From Gammaproteobacteria bacterium (GTDB lineage: Bacteria > Pseudomonadota > Gammaproteobacteria > UBA6429 > Thiohalophilaceae), in assembly GCA_026196045.1 (NCBI GenBank), contig JAPHRJ010000130.1, positions 1-38,719 on the forward strand: a stretch of DNA of 38,719 nucleotides. Reading direction: 5' to 3'. Below are positions 1 through 8,541 of this stretch, in pieces (the stretch's first letter is position 1; each line of letters opens with the position of its first letter). The position numbers and the translations under genes are program-made. The notes under the pieces are model-generated. The model was not told where the DNA came from. It worked only from the letters and a program-made list of their open reading frames with translations, and made no database searches.

Positions 1-50
1 CATGCTTCGACCCTTCGACAGGCTCAGGACTTCAGCACGAACGGTGGTAT
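1..50. repeat. Dispersed intergenic repeat copy
   Basis: The first bases carry a CTTCGACAGGCTCAGGAC core followed by a CACGAACGG element. Related cores recur at 18033-18081 and 18114-18162, always between genes. Short elements of this kind (TTCGACAGGCTCAGG...GAACGG) are known to be scattered between genes in many bacterial genomes. The left edge is cut by the window. No transposase is near it. It may act as a 3' end structure for bcp, but that is inference. Confidence 0.6.
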
Positions 51-129
51 TCAATTGGTTTTATTTATAAGTGATTGTTTTTGATCGTTGTTTTGTGGGC
101 ATACCTCAGACCCTGACCCAATTTATAAA

Positions 130-594
130 TTAAAGTCCTTGAACCTTATTTAACATTTCCTGTGCGTGGCCTTCGGCAGTAACACCATAGAGTGCATCTT
201 CTAGCACACCCTCTTTGTTAATGAGAAACGTTGAACGTACGATGCCCATTTTCTTAACGCCTTTCTTTTCTTTTTCCTGCCACACACCGTAGGCTTCGCA
301 AACTTCACCTGTTGTATCGGCCAGCAAATCCACCTTAAGTCCAAACTTATCAACGAAGGCCTGATGACTTTCGCATGAATCTTTACTCACGCCAATGACC
401 ACAGTATCTGCTTTTGCAAACTCACTGGCGAGTTGTGTAAATTGATTGGCTTCTATGGTGCAACCGGGCGTGTCGTCTTTTGGATAAAAATACAAAATAA
501 CATTTTTGTTACCTTTGTAATCAGACAAACTGATCATGTCATTGCTCTGGTTTAACACACTGAATGCAGGGGCGTTCTGATTTTTTTCTAACAT
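130..594 (-). CDS. bcp: Thioredoxin-dependent peroxiredoxin, Bcp/PrxQ family
   Basis: This 154-residue protein is full length for the family and is expected to reduce hydrogen peroxide and organic peroxides in the cytoplasm using thioredoxin. The active-site stretch DDTPGCTIEA puts the peroxidatic cysteine at residue 45, with Thr42 and Pro43 as usual. The Cys that sits five residues later in E. coli Bcp is Asn50 here. Cys74, in KDSCESH, is therefore the best candidate resolving cysteine; Cys99 is the only other one. An AAGGA ribosome site precedes the ATG. The next gene upstream on the same strand (620-1009) is 25 bases away, so the two may be cotranscribed. The identification is firm; the catalytic subtype is inferred from cysteine positions. 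Confidence 0.95.
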   Translation of the reverse strand: MLEKNQNAPAFSVLNQSNDMISLSDYKGNKNVILYFYPKDDTPGCTIEANQFTQLASEFAKADTVVIGVSKDSCESHQAFVDKFGLKVDLLADTTGEVCEAYGVWQEKEKKGVKKMGIVRSTFLINKEGVLEDALYGVTAEGHAQEMLNKVQGL

Positions 595-619
595 AATCGT
601 TCCTTATAATTTTATACTG

Positions 620-1009
620 TTATGGTCCCTTTACGGATGTGGATCGTATTGATTCAGGTAGTAAGGGATTACAGTTCTTTATGGTTACTTTTCCCTGTAA
701 CATATTACCTCTTGAGTATTCATTAAAGTGACATGTATTGGTCCTGGGATCATAATTTTCTATCCACAAATTATCATCTTTCCAGGTTGATGCGATATGG
801 TATTGTCCCTCAGGAACGGCTATCGACATGACACCACCATAATGCTTCACAAACACCTGCTGAAAATGAAAGAAATAGGCCGCCCAGCCAATCACAAATA
901 CCACCAGAGCACTAATTAGTCCCGGCTTCCATTTATCTGCACGGCCAAGAAAAAACAAAAAGGCCATAGCAATCGCAATCACCAGCGCCCAGTAAAAATA
1001 AGTAATCAT
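620..1009 (-). CDS. Small membrane protein of unknown function
   Basis: I do not recognise this 129-residue protein. Residues 1-20 and about 30-48 form two hydrophobic segments separated by a short basic loop (GRADKWKPG), so the N terminus is a two-helix membrane hairpin. The remaining ~80 residues are polar, contain two cysteines (in NTCHF and KNCNP) and lie after the second helix. The region resembles a small soluble domain anchored to the inner membrane, with the same face as the N terminus if both helices span. It lies 25 bases upstream of bcp on the same strand and may form an operon with it. Function cannot be assigned. Confidence 0.7.
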   Translation of the reverse strand: MITYFYWALVIAIAMAFLFFLGRADKWKPGLISALVVFVIGWAAYFFHFQQVFVKHYGGVMSIAVPEGQYHIASTWKDDNLWIENYDPRTNTCHFNEYSRGNMLQGKVTIKNCNPLLPESIRSTSVKGP

Positions 1010-1077
1010 ATGTATATCCTCACTTTATATAATATATCTGGCTGTATTATAGAAACTGCTTAAAGCAGTATTTTTTA

Positions 1078-1839
1078 CTATTTCTTCAAACGATAACCAG
1101 TTTTAAACATCCACCACACTACAATCAAACAGGCTGTCAGAAAAGTCAGTATCATAAACAGACTTAAACCCACGCTGACATCCGACACTTCGAAGAAGCT
1201 CCAGCGAAAGCCGCTGATCAAATAAACCACTGGGTTAAACAGCGTGACGGTTTGCCAGGCTGGTGGCAACATGTCGATGGTATAAAAGCTGCCGCCAAGA
1301 AACACCAGTGGCGTGATCACCAGCATCGGAATGAGTTGTAGTTTTTCGAAGTTGGTCGCCCACAGGCCAATAATAAACCCAAACAGACTGAACGACACGC
1401 AGGTAAGGATCAGAAAACCCATCATCCACACGGGATGGGCAATATTCAATGGCACAAAAAATCCAGCCGTGGCAAGAATCACCAGACCAATAATCATTGA
1501 TTTTGTCGCCGCCGCACCAACATAACCAGTCAGAATTTCAAAAAAGGATATTGGTGCCGACATCACTTCATAAATGGTGCCAGTGAATTTGGGAAAAAAG
1601 ATAGCAAATGAGGCATTGGCGATACTCTGGGTCAATAGCGTCAGCATCATTAGACCGGGGACAATAAACGTGCCGTAAGAGACACCATCAATCTCCTGCA
1701 TGCGCGAACCAATCGCCGAACCGAAGACCACAAAATAAAGCGCGGTCGAAATTACCGGCGAAGCAAAGCTCTGCATCAGCGTATTTCGAAAACGCAGCAT
1801 TTCGTATTTATATATAACTCGGATGGCGTAAATATTCAT
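1078..1839 (-). CDS. yadH: ABC-2 type transporter permease, YadH-like
   Basis: This 253-residue integral membrane protein has the pattern of ABC-2 permeases (COG0842): a short N-terminal cytoplasmic stretch with [15 protein letters not shown], then about six hydrophobic segments. A conserved segment, [13 protein letters not shown], precedes the last part. Its length is close to E. coli YadH. The start codon overlaps the stop of the upstream ATPase gene by four bases (ATGA), so translation is coupled and the two form one exporter. The substrate cannot be read from the sequence; related pairs are annotated as drug or polysaccharide-type exporters. The last helix ends in a basic tail, TGYRLKK, on the cytoplasmic side. 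Confidence 0.9.
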   Translation of the reverse strand: MNIYAIRVIYKYEMLRFRNTLMQSFASPVISTALYFVVFGSAIGSRMQEIDGVSYGTFIVPGLMMLTLLTQSIANASFAIFFPKFTGTIYEVMSAPISFFEILTGYVGAAATKSMIIGLVILATAGFFVPLNIAHPVWMMGFLILTCVSFSLFGFIIGLWATNFEKLQLIPMLVITPLVFLGGSFYTIDMLPPAWQTVTLFNPVVYLISGFRWSFFEVSDVSVGLSLFMILTFLTACLIVVWWMFKTGYRLKK

Positions 1840-2762
1840 GGCTTTTCCATCACCAGGTTTACAAAAATGTCTTCAAGGGAACTTTGTGAAGTCTGGATAT
1901 CTTTTAGCAGCAACCCGGCATCGCTGATGGTACGCAATAAACTGGCAATTCCCGTGTGTGGATTGCTTGAATCATAGGTATAAGTCAGCTGCTTACCATC
2001 GGCAGACAGTTCCAGCGCCCATTCGGCCAGTACATCTGGGATATGGCTGGCTGATTCCTTGAGTTCGACGAGTAACTGCTTTTTACCTAACTTGTGCATC
2101 AAGGCCTGTTTATCTTCCACCAACAGCAGTTCACCATTGTTGATCACCCCCACCCGATCAGCGATTTCCTCCGCCTCTTCGATATAATGGGTCGTCAATA
2201 CAATAGTAACATCGGATTCACGCAGGCGACGCACCAGTTCCCACATGTCTTTGCGCAGTTCAACATCGACACCTGCCGTGGGTTCATCCAGAAACAGCAC
2301 CCGTGGTTCATGCACCAGGGCTTTACCAATGAGCACACGCCGCTTCATGCCTCCCGATAGTGTCATCAGTTCACTGTCTTTTTTGTCCCATAGCGACAGT
2401 TCTCTTAACACGTGCTCAATCAAGGCTGGATTCGGTTTTTTACCGAACAAACCACGACTAAAATTCAGCGTCTCCCACACCGTATCAAACGAACCGAGCG
2501 TGAGTTCCTGTGGCACCAGACCAATTAGACTGCGCGTAACACGATAATCCGTGACGATGTCATGGCCAGCCACCGACACCGAACCCGAGCTGGGATTCAC
2601 AAGCCCACAAATAGCAGATATCAGTGTGGTCTTTCCCGCCCCATTCGGCCCAAGCAATGCCAGAATTTCACCCTGCTGAATATCCAGGCTCACTTCCTTC
2701 AGTGCCTGAAAACCACTCGCATAGGTTTTACTTAAATTAGATATGGAAACAATGGCTTGCAT
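1836..2762 (-). CDS. yadG: ABC transporter ATP-binding protein, YadG-like
   Basis: This is the ATPase subunit of an ABC-2 exporter, 308 residues, the same length as E. coli YadG. Walker A is GPNGAGKTT at about residues 38-46, the signature is LSGGMKRR, and Walker B with the catalytic glutamate is [12 protein letters not shown], followed by the switch histidine in LTTHY. A C-terminal extension of ~80 residues after the nucleotide-binding fold is normal for this group. The ATG sits at a clear boundary and the gene overlaps yadH by four bases. Upstream lies a 273-base gap, so this is likely the first gene of a two-gene operon. Substrate is unknown. Confidence 0.95.
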   Translation of the reverse strand: MQAIVSISNLSKTYASGFQALKEVSLDIQQGEILALLGPNGAGKTTLISAICGLVNPSSGSVSVAGHDIVTDYRVTRSLIGLVPQELTLGSFDTVWETLNFSRGLFGKKPNPALIEHVLRELSLWDKKDSELMTLSGGMKRRVLIGKALVHEPRVLFLDEPTAGVDVELRKDMWELVRRLRESDVTIVLTTHYIEEAEEIADRVGVINNGELLLVEDKQALMHKLGKKQLLVELKESASHIPDVLAEWALELSADGKQLTYTYDSSNPHTGIASLLRTISDAGLLLKDIQTSQSSLEDIFVNLVMEKP

Positions 2763-3035
2763 GAGGTGTTATTAAACAATAAGTGTGAAAACGAATTAGA
2801 GTATAACCTGACTTATAAGAGAGAGCGACTGGCGAATAAGTTATTGTGGTGTAACTCAGAAGGGCATTGAGGAGGATGAGTCTGTAGATAAAGCATTACC
2901 ACCCTCTCGCATATCCTGTACTTAGCGGTACTTATACAATTATGACTGTCGTGCTGGCTTTTGGTGCAACAAAAATCTTCACGCCGTTTTTAAAAGAACA
3001 GCGAGAACAAATTACTTAATTTAATAAGAAACTGA
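2763..3035. other. Gap between yadG and the suf-linked small gene
   Basis: No convincing gene. One plus-strand open stretch at about 2898-3020 would encode a hydrophobic run ending TPFLKEQREQIT, but it lacks a placed start codon with a ribosome site; it might be a gene remnant. The yadG promoter should lie at the left end of this gap. Confidence 0.4.
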
Positions 3036-3257
3036 TTATCTCTTCAGTTCGTTATCTCGATAGTGTGGATCTGACCAGCAACGTGGTAGCGATTCACCCG
3101 ACAGGAAGACTAAATCTTCCTTTTTAAATTTATTGGGATCCTGCACTTCTTCACCTTCCTGATAACAACCAGTCACTTCATTCTGATTTAAATTTACCAG
3201 ATCAATAAAGTCTGCAACTTCGATCATATGACCACTTGATTTCTGTCTTAATAACAT
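3036..3257 (-). CDS. Small conserved protein at the end of the suf operon
   Basis: This 73-residue protein begins MLLRQKSSGHMIEV and has a compact acidic middle (EGEEVQDPNKFKKEDLVF) and a conserved-looking end with SLPRCWSDPHYR. I recall similar short proteins in other gammaproteobacteria as conserved hypotheticals, but I cannot name a function. There are two cysteines, Cys31 in GCYQEG and one in PRCWSD. It starts 49 bases after sufE on the same strand and an AGGAG-type ribosome site precedes the ATG, so it is plausibly the last cistron of the suf transcript. Position suggests, but does not prove, a role linked to Fe-S assembly. Confidence 0.75.
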   Translation of the reverse strand: MLLRQKSSGHMIEVADFIDLVNLNQNEVTGCYQEGEEVQDPNKFKKEDLVFLSGESLPRCWSDPHYRDNELKR

Positions 3258-3306
3258 GACTCTTCTCCTGTTTAAACGGATATCGAAATATCACTATCTA
3301 TTCACA

Positions 3307-3747
3307 CTACATACAGACGGTATCCCTAAATGCCTCGTCCAGTTCTTTTGCCTGTTGCTTCATCAATGCGACAATGCCATAGACGCCCACATGGCGGAAT
3401 GGTGATAAATGCTCATCAAGGTGCAGGCGGGTAAACAACTCATCCATATCAAGCGCTTCAATTTCGCCTGCTGTCTTATCCGTAGTGAGTTGAATCAATA
3501 TTGCCAGTACACCGCGGATAATACTGGTGTCACAATCACCATAAAACTGGATCAATCCGGGTTCATCTGCATTCCAGTGAGCACTCACATAGACAGTGCT
3601 CATACAGCCTTTCACATTATTTCTGTCCACCATTAAATGTGGAGGCATGGCTGGTAATTTCTCACCCAGCTCGATGATATAGCTGTAACGTTGCTCCCAG
3701 TCATCGAGTAACTCGAAGGTATCTACCAGATCGTCCAGTCGACTCAT
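3307..3747 (-). CDS. sufE: Cysteine desulfuration protein SufE
   Basis: SufE accepts a persulfide from the desulfurase SufS and passes the sulfur to the SufBCD scaffold. The 146-residue length fits the family. The acceptor cysteine is Cys48 in NNVKGCMSTVYV, matching the E. coli loop around Cys51, and the downstream segment GDCDTSIIRGVLAILIQL is the usual conserved core. The gene follows sufT by 14 bases on the same strand and belongs to the operon sufBCDTE. Its usual partner sufS is not in this operon or anywhere else in the window, so the sulfur donor must be encoded elsewhere. Identification is firm. Confidence 0.95.
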   Translation of the reverse strand: MSRLDDLVDTFELLDDWEQRYSYIIELGEKLPAMPPHLMVDRNNVKGCMSTVYVSAHWNADEPGLIQFYGDCDTSIIRGVLAILIQLTTDKTAGEIEALDMDELFTRLHLDEHLSPFRHVGVYGIVALMKQQAKELDEAFRDTVCM

Positions 3748-3761
3748 ATCATTACACCTGT

Positions 3762-4163
3762 TTACCAGTACATACCCAGTTCGAGTCTGGCCGCTTCACT
3801 GATGCGCTCCTGATTCCAGGGTGGCTCCCAGACCAATGTTATTTTTGCATCCTTAACACCCTCGACAGACTTGACGGCTGTAACCACCTGCTGCGGTAGA
3901 ATCTCTGCAACCGGACAGGCCGGTGCTGTCAGTGTCATGTCTATATCCACAATGGCCTCTTCACTAATACTGACTCGATAAATAAGCCCAAGATCATAAA
4001 TGTTGACATGGATTTCTGGGTCAAACACGGTACGTATGGCGGCGATAACTTTCTGCTGTAAGTCTGCAAAATCAAAATGCCTGTCGCACCTATCCGGCAC
4101 AGATTGATCCTGTTGCGTTTCAGCATTCGATTCCTGTTTTGGATTGGGATGCTTAGTGTCCAT
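3762..4163 (-). CDS. sufT: SufT, MIP18/DUF59 Fe-S maturation factor
   Basis: A protein of 133 residues of the MIP18 (DUF59) family, which helps Fe-S cluster maturation or delivery. The hallmark is FDPEIHVNIYDLGLIY followed by a TLTAPACPVAEILP loop with the conserved cysteine, and the end PPWNQERISEAARLELGMYW is typical of SufT. I chose the ATG at 4163 (protein starting MDTKHPNPKQ), which overlaps the sufD stop by 11 bases. The frame stays open up to 4241, but that longer form would run 89 bases into sufD and its extra residues look unlike the family. The N-terminal ~30 residues are polar and variable. It lies between sufD and sufE. Confidence 0.92.
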   Translation of the reverse strand: MDTKHPNPKQESNAETQQDQSVPDRCDRHFDFADLQQKVIAAIRTVFDPEIHVNIYDLGLIYRVSISEEAIVDIDMTLTAPACPVAEILPQQVVTAVKSVEGVKDAKITLVWEPPWNQERISEAARLELGMYW

Positions 4164-5535
4164 AATTATCGCCACTGCTAACGTTATGGGCATTAAGGGT
4201 ACGCGTAAGGCTATCAACCATGTACAGTCGCAATTCTTCATTCCTGATATTCATCATAATATCTTCGGCAAAGCCCTGGCATAACATTTTGCGTGCCTCA
4301 CTTTCTGCAATACCGCGAGAGCGCAAATAAAACAGGTGTTCCTTATCGAGTCTCCCTACCGTTGTTCCATGACTACATTTCACATCATCGGCATAAATTT
4401 CCAGTTGCGGCTTGGTATTGACTTCTGCATCATTGACTAACAACAGGTTGTCATTCGTTAATACGGCATCACTCTTCTGTGCATGCTTATCGACCAGAAT
4501 TCGTCCATCAAATACGGCGGTTCCTTTGCCATATAAAATTCCTTTGAATTGTTCACGACTACGACATAAAGGTTGTCGATGTTGTACGTCAAGATGGAAA
4601 TCAATAAGCTGTTCATCACCGACGGCATACAGGCCATATAAATCACATTCAGATTGCTCTTCTTCAAAGTTTACTTTGTATTCTGTTCTCGCCCAGGCAC
4701 CGCCCAGGGCCAGACTGGCGCTGTGATAATGACTATTTTTTTTCTGGGTAACATATAGCATACTCAGATGATAGGCCTGACGGCTTTCATCCTGAAAACG
4801 ATAATGTTCAAGCTTCGAACCTTCATCAAGGTAAATTTCAGTTACATTGCTATGAAAATATTTATTGTTTTCACTCTGGTCACTAACAAAATTTTCAATC
4901 ACCTGGACACTGGAACCCTCGTGTAAAAAAATAATATTGCGTGTCTGGATCAAGTTTTCTCTATCGTCCTCTGATGTGGCATGATTCGTATTTAAATAGA
5001 CGATTTCAACAGGATGATCGAGATGAACACCCTGATCAATATTTATAAATACACCATCATTAAACATGGCATCATTGAGAGCGCTAAATTTATCCTTGTG
5101 TAATTTATGCCCATAAATAAAGCTGTATGCCAATTTTTCCGGCATTAAATGTATGGCATCACCAATACTACACACTGTAATCCCGTCATGAAGCTCCTCA
5201 AGATTAGATAGTGACACGGCATAATAGCCATTAATAAAAACCAGACGATAACTTGTTAATGGCGGTAACAAATTGTCATATAGTTCTACATTAGTGAAAC
5301 CACCTGTAGATTCATCAGGCTGAACAAAATTATTCTCAAACAGCTTTTCAATATGATCATAGCGCCAGGCTTCCTGCTTACGATTTAGTAATGGTAATGA
5401 GTTCACAGCCTGTCTGGCATCTTTTCTATACTGGCGTAACCAGTGTGTATTATCTTTTATCAGGAGATCATCCTGATCCAGCACCTGCATAAACCATTCA
5501 CGTTGCTCCTGTTGACGTTGCTGCCTTGATATCAT
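4153..5535 (-). CDS. sufD: Fe-S assembly scaffold subunit SufD
   Basis: SufD pairs with SufB and SufC to form the SufBC2D scaffold on which Fe-S clusters are built. The 460-residue protein shows the family's right-handed beta-helix core, and near the C terminus the strongly conserved KCSHGTTVGRLDKEHLFYLRSRG, which contains the histidine equivalent to E. coli His360, followed by EARKMLCQGFAED. The N-terminal helical region contains RKQEAWRYDHIEKLF, the usual sequence just before the core. The start overlaps the sufC stop by four bases (ATGA), so translation is coupled. The end overlaps sufT by 11 bases. All signs are of an intact gene. Confidence 0.95.
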   Translation of the reverse strand: MISRQQRQQEQREWFMQVLDQDDLLIKDNTHWLRQYRKDARQAVNSLPLLNRKQEAWRYDHIEKLFENNFVQPDESTGGFTNVELYDNLLPPLTSYRLVFINGYYAVSLSNLEELHDGITVCSIGDAIHLMPEKLAYSFIYGHKLHKDKFSALNDAMFNDGVFINIDQGVHLDHPVEIVYLNTNHATSEDDRENLIQTRNIIFLHEGSSVQVIENFVSDQSENNKYFHSNVTEIYLDEGSKLEHYRFQDESRQAYHLSMLYVTQKKNSHYHSASLALGGAWARTEYKVNFEEEQSECDLYGLYAVGDEQLIDFHLDVQHRQPLCRSREQFKGILYGKGTAVFDGRILVDKHAQKSDAVLTNDNLLLVNDAEVNTKPQLEIYADDVKCSHGTTVGRLDKEHLFYLRSRGIAESEARKMLCQGFAEDIMMNIRNEELRLYMVDSLTRTLNAHNVSSGDNYGH

Positions 5536-6284
5536 GCGGCATTCTCCTCAGCAATCCATCCATATCCTTTCTTTTCAAGTTCCAGTGCCAGTCGTTTATC
5601 ACCTGTACGGGCAATACGACCATTAACCAGCACGTGTACGAGATCTGGCTCTATATATTCAAGCAAACGCGGGTAATGTGTTACCAGGATGATTGCACGA
5701 TCAGGACGACGTAATGTATTCACCCCCTGCGCAATAATTCGCAGTGCATCTATATCAAGACCGGAATCTGTTTCATCAAGAATAGCTAGCCTGGGTTCAA
5801 GCATTGCCATCTGTAAAATCTCGTTGCGTTTTTTTTCTCCCCCTGAGAAACCAGCGTTAACATTACGTTTTAACAACTTTTCATCCAGTTGTAATAACGC
5901 CGCTTTTTTACGAACAAGTTTCAGAAATTCTACGGTATCCAGTTCTTCTTCACCTCTGGCTCGGTGAACGGCATTAATGGATTCACGCAGAAACATCATG
6001 TTATTGACACCGGGTAGTTCTACTGGATATTGCATCGCAAGAAAGACACCTAAATGCGCACGTTCTTCCGGTAATAGCTCAAGCAGGTTCTGGTCATCCA
6101 GTAATACCTGCCCATCGGTTACTTCATACCCATCTCGGCCAGCAAGCACATGTGACAGTGTACTTTTACCCGAACCGTTGGGACCCATAATTGCGTGTAC
6201 TTCACCTGCGTTAACATCCAGATCAAGACCGTTTAAGATCTGTTTGTTGTCTACCTTTACCTTCAGGTTTTTTATGTTCAACAT
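5532..6284 (-). CDS. sufC: Fe-S assembly ATPase SufC
   Basis: SufC is the ABC-type ATPase that drives conformational change in the SufBC2D complex. It has 250 residues, the normal length. Walker A GPNGSGKST covers residues 34-42, the SufC form of the signature is FSGGEKKRNE at 146-155, and Walker B is LAILDETDSGLD around 167-178, with the switch histidine in LVTHYPRLL. There is no transmembrane region, as expected. It starts 43 bases after sufB and overlaps sufD by four bases. The identification is unambiguous. Confidence 0.98.
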   Translation of the reverse strand: MLNIKNLKVKVDNKQILNGLDLDVNAGEVHAIMGPNGSGKSTLSHVLAGRDGYEVTDGQVLLDDQNLLELLPEERAHLGVFLAMQYPVELPGVNNMMFLRESINAVHRARGEEELDTVEFLKLVRKKAALLQLDEKLLKRNVNAGFSGGEKKRNEILQMAMLEPRLAILDETDSGLDIDALRIIAQGVNTLRRPDRAIILVTHYPRLLEYIEPDLVHVLVNGRIARTGDKRLALELEKKGYGWIAEENAA

Positions 6285-6327
6285 TCTAATAACCTCTATC
6301 TATAAAGTTCTGAAACCTTATTAATCA

Positions 6328-7785
6328 TTATCCTACGGCCCCTTCCAGGGTCAGGTTCAATAACTTTTGCGCTTCTACAGCAAATTCCATGGGCAACTCA
6401 TTAAACACTTCTTTACAGAAGCCATTAACAATCATGGATACGGCATCTTCTTCTGACAGTCCGCGTTGGCGACAGTAAAACAATTGATCTTCACTGATTT
6501 TTGAAGTCGTTGCTTCATGCTCTACTTCTGCATCGGGATTCATGACTTCAATATACGGGAAAGTATTGGCTGCACACTTGTCGCCCAGTAGTAAGGAATC
6601 ACACTGGGTATGATTGCGCCCGCCCTCTGCGCGTTTTGACATGCGCACCAGTCCACGATAAGTATTCTGCCCATAGCCTGCCGATATCCCTTTCGAAACA
6701 ATGGTGCTGCGAGTGTTGCGTCCAATGTGAAGCATTTTGGTTCCGGTATCAGCCTGTTGTCTGCCCCGAGTCACTGCAACGGAATAAAACTCACCGACTG
6801 AATCATCACCCTGAAGAATACAGCTTGGGTATTTCCATGTAATGGCCGATCCGGTTTCTACCTGGGTCCAGGAAATGTGCGAACGCTTTCCGCGACAGGC
6901 TCCTCGTTTGGTGACAAAGTTATAAATGCCTCCCTTCCCCTGCTCGTTACCGGGATACCAGTTCTGTACAGTGGAATATTTTATAAAGGCATCATCCATT
7001 GCGATCAGTTCGACGACAGCGGCATGCAACTGATTTTCATCACGCATAGGTGCGGTGCAACCTTCCAGATAACTTACGTAACTTCCGGCTTCTGCAATAA
7101 TTAACGTACGTTCAAACTGTCCGGTTTTTGCTTCGTTAATTCTAAAATAAGTGGATAACTCCATGGGACAACGAACACCTTCAGGAATATAGACAAAGGT
7201 GCCGTCAGTAAATACGGCCGCATTGAGGCAGGCATAGAAGTTATCTGCGTAGGAAACGACCGAACCAAGATATTTTTGTACCAGTTCAGGGTGTTTCTGA
7301 ATGGCTTCAGACATTGAACAGAAGATCACACCGGCTTCAGCCAGCTTCTCCTTAAACGTTGTGGCCACAGAAATACTATCAAACACGGCATCGACTGCCA
7401 CTCCGGCAAGGGCTTTCTGCTCTTCCAGTGGAATACCTAATTTCTCATAGGCATGCAGTAATTCTGGATCCACTTCATCCAGGCTTTTTGGACCTTCCCG
7501 TTTCTTTGGTGCGGAGTAATATGAAATGGCCTGAAAATCGATATCGGGATGCTTTGCCTGCGCCCACTGAGGATCTTCCAGAGTCAGCCAACGCCGATAT
7601 GCTTTCAGGCGCCAGTCCAGCACCCATTCGGGCTCATTTTTTCTGGCAGAAATCAAACGGATAACGTCTTCATTCAGACCAGGAGGGAATGTGTCAGATT
7701 CAATCGATGTGACAAAGCCATGCTGGTAGCCGCTGCTGACCAGATCATCGACCGTCGGCTGAGACGTTTTTGGAGCTGAACTCAT
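6328..7785 (-). CDS. sufB: Fe-S assembly scaffold subunit SufB
   Basis: SufB is the central scaffold subunit where sulfur is received and clusters assemble. The protein of 485 residues closely follows the E. coli sequence: the end [18 protein letters not shown] carries the essential cysteine equivalent to Cys405, and [13 protein letters not shown] carries the nearby glutamate. Other markers are [16 protein letters not shown] and [22 protein letters not shown] chose the ATG at 7785 (MSSAPKTSQ) because a perfect GGAGG lies eight bases ahead of it; an ATG at 7800 in the same frame overlaps that ribosome site and lacks its own. It is the first gene of the operon, directly behind an IscR-like site. 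Confidence 0.96.
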   Translation of the reverse strand: MSSAPKTSQPTVDDLVSSGYQHGFVTSIESDTFPPGLNEDVIRLISARKNEPEWVLDWRLKAYRRWLTLEDPQWAQAKHPDIDFQAISYYSAPKKREGPKSLDEVDPELLHAYEKLGIPLEEQKALAGVAVDAVFDSISVATTFKEKLAEAGVIFCSMSEAIQKHPELVQKYLGSVVSYADNFYACLNAAVFTDGTFVYIPEGVRCPMELSTYFRINEAKTGQFERTLIIAEAGSYVSYLEGCTAPMRDENQLHAAVVELIAMDDAFIKYSTVQNWYPGNEQGKGGIYNFVTKRGACRGKRSHISWTQVETGSAITWKYPSCILQGDDSVGEFYSVAVTRGRQQADTGTKMLHIGRNTRSTIVSKGISAGYGQNTYRGLVRMSKRAEGGRNHTQCDSLLLGDKCAANTFPYIEVMNPDAEVEHEATTSKISEDQLFYCRQRGLSEEDAVSMIVNGFCKEVFNELPMEFAVEAQKLLNLTLEGAVG

Positions 7786-7793
7786 GATAACAA

Positions 7794-7798
7794 CCTCC
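7794..7798 (-). promoter_or_regulatory. Ribosome site that fixes the sufB start
   Basis: GGAGG on the minus strand lies eight bases before the ATG at 7785. It decides between the two in-frame ATGs at 7800 and 7785 in favour of the downstream one. Confidence 0.8.
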
Positions 7799-7802
7799 AT
7801 CT

Positions 7803-7827
7803 ATACCTGAGCGAAATACTAGGGTAT
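7803..7827 (-). promoter_or_regulatory. IscR type-1-like operator of the suf operon
   Basis: The 25-base element has half-sites ATACCTGAG and CTAGGGTAT around a seven-base AT-rich centre. Compared with the published E. coli IscR type 1 pattern ATASYYGACT...AGTCRRSTAT, I count 21 of 25 positions agreeing. It lies 18 to 42 bases before the sufB ATG and overlaps a probable -10 box, so binding of [2Fe-2S]-IscR would block transcription. No iscR gene is in the window. The match is read by eye; the regulator is inferred. Confidence 0.75.
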
Positions 7828-7854
7828 ATAGCTATTTATATGCCTGTTCCTCAA
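7825..7854 (-). promoter_or_regulatory. Probable sufB promoter
   Basis: On the minus strand a TTGAGG -35 box (7849-7854) is followed after 18 bases by a TATATA -10 box (7825-7830). The -10 overlaps the left arm of the IscR-like site, which fits repression by occlusion. Predicted transcription would start about 30 bases before the sufB ATG. Confidence 0.5.
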
Positions 7855-8030
7855 AAAGATCAACGACACAATGAGTAAGGCTTAGCGCGAGATTTAGCTT
7901 ATGGAGGAGGCCAAAACTGGCCATTTGTAACTATATTCAAACAAACATTTTTACTGAGGTTTTTGTGGTTTCCTGTCCCTGCTTTGATCTCGAGGGGCAG
8001 AAAGTATCCTGCTGAATTAATACGCTGAAA

Positions 8031-8474
8031 TTACTCGACTTTCATTACATATTTTAATATTTCAACCACCTGCTCTGGGGTTGTGGCCCAGGCCATTGCA
8101 GCACCATCAACTTCTTTGAGGGGATGGACGATGTCTTCATCATGCAGGGTAATATAAGGTTTACCAAGCGCGGCACAGATACCGGCATCAAAGGCGGCGT
8201 TCCATTGTTTATATTTATCGCCAAAACGTACGATGGCAATATCACATTTTTCTATCAGGGTTCTGGTGCGTATGGCATTAACCTTTGCCGACTTATGATC
8301 ACGCCAGAAATTTTCTTTTTCCTTGCCCAGCACATCACCGGCCGCATCACTGGCTTCATGGTTGGTGACAGCAGAAGTAAAACTGGCAGGCAATCCGTTT
8401 TTCTCAGCACCCTGCATGAGTTGTTCGCGCCAGTCGGTATGGATTTCACCTGATAAATACACGTTCCACTGCAT
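8031..8474 (-). CDS. ytoQ: YtoQ family protein
   Basis: This 147-residue protein matches the YtoQ family, which has a fold related to nucleoside 2-deoxyribosyltransferases but no settled function. Visible hallmarks are the start MQWNVYLSGEIHTDWRE, then SAVTNHEASDAAGDVLG, the segment CDIAIVRFGDKYKQWNAAFDAG, and GKPYITLHDEDIVHPLKE. No signal peptide or membrane segment is present, so it is cytoplasmic. It lies 67 bases downstream of the DUF1499 gene on the same strand and 230 bases from the suf promoter, whose transcript it does not join. Family assignment is confident; activity is not known. Confidence 0.9.
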   Translation of the reverse strand: MQWNVYLSGEIHTDWREQLMQGAEKNGLPASFTSAVTNHEASDAAGDVLGKEKENFWRDHKSAKVNAIRTRTLIEKCDIAIVRFGDKYKQWNAAFDAGICAALGKPYITLHDEDIVHPLKEVDGAAMAWATTPEQVVEILKYVMKVE

Positions 8475-8541
8475 TGTTGTTACCTTCTATATTTTAATGA
8501 ATAAAATTCGAGACAGGACAGATTGTACTGCCCTGTCAGCT

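Noticed and set aside
2094-2547. Plus-strand open frames opposite yadG
   Set aside because: They are shadows of the ATPase gene, with no ribosome site and no family likeness.
2898-3020. Plus-strand open stretch with hydrophobic residues ending TPFLKEQREQIT
   Set aside because: The only in-frame ATG has no ribosome site and leaves 25 codons; it may be a remnant but I cannot name a parent gene.
4164-4241. Longer start for sufT
   Set aside because: It would run 89 bases into sufD, and its extra residues do not resemble the family; ATG 4163 is better.
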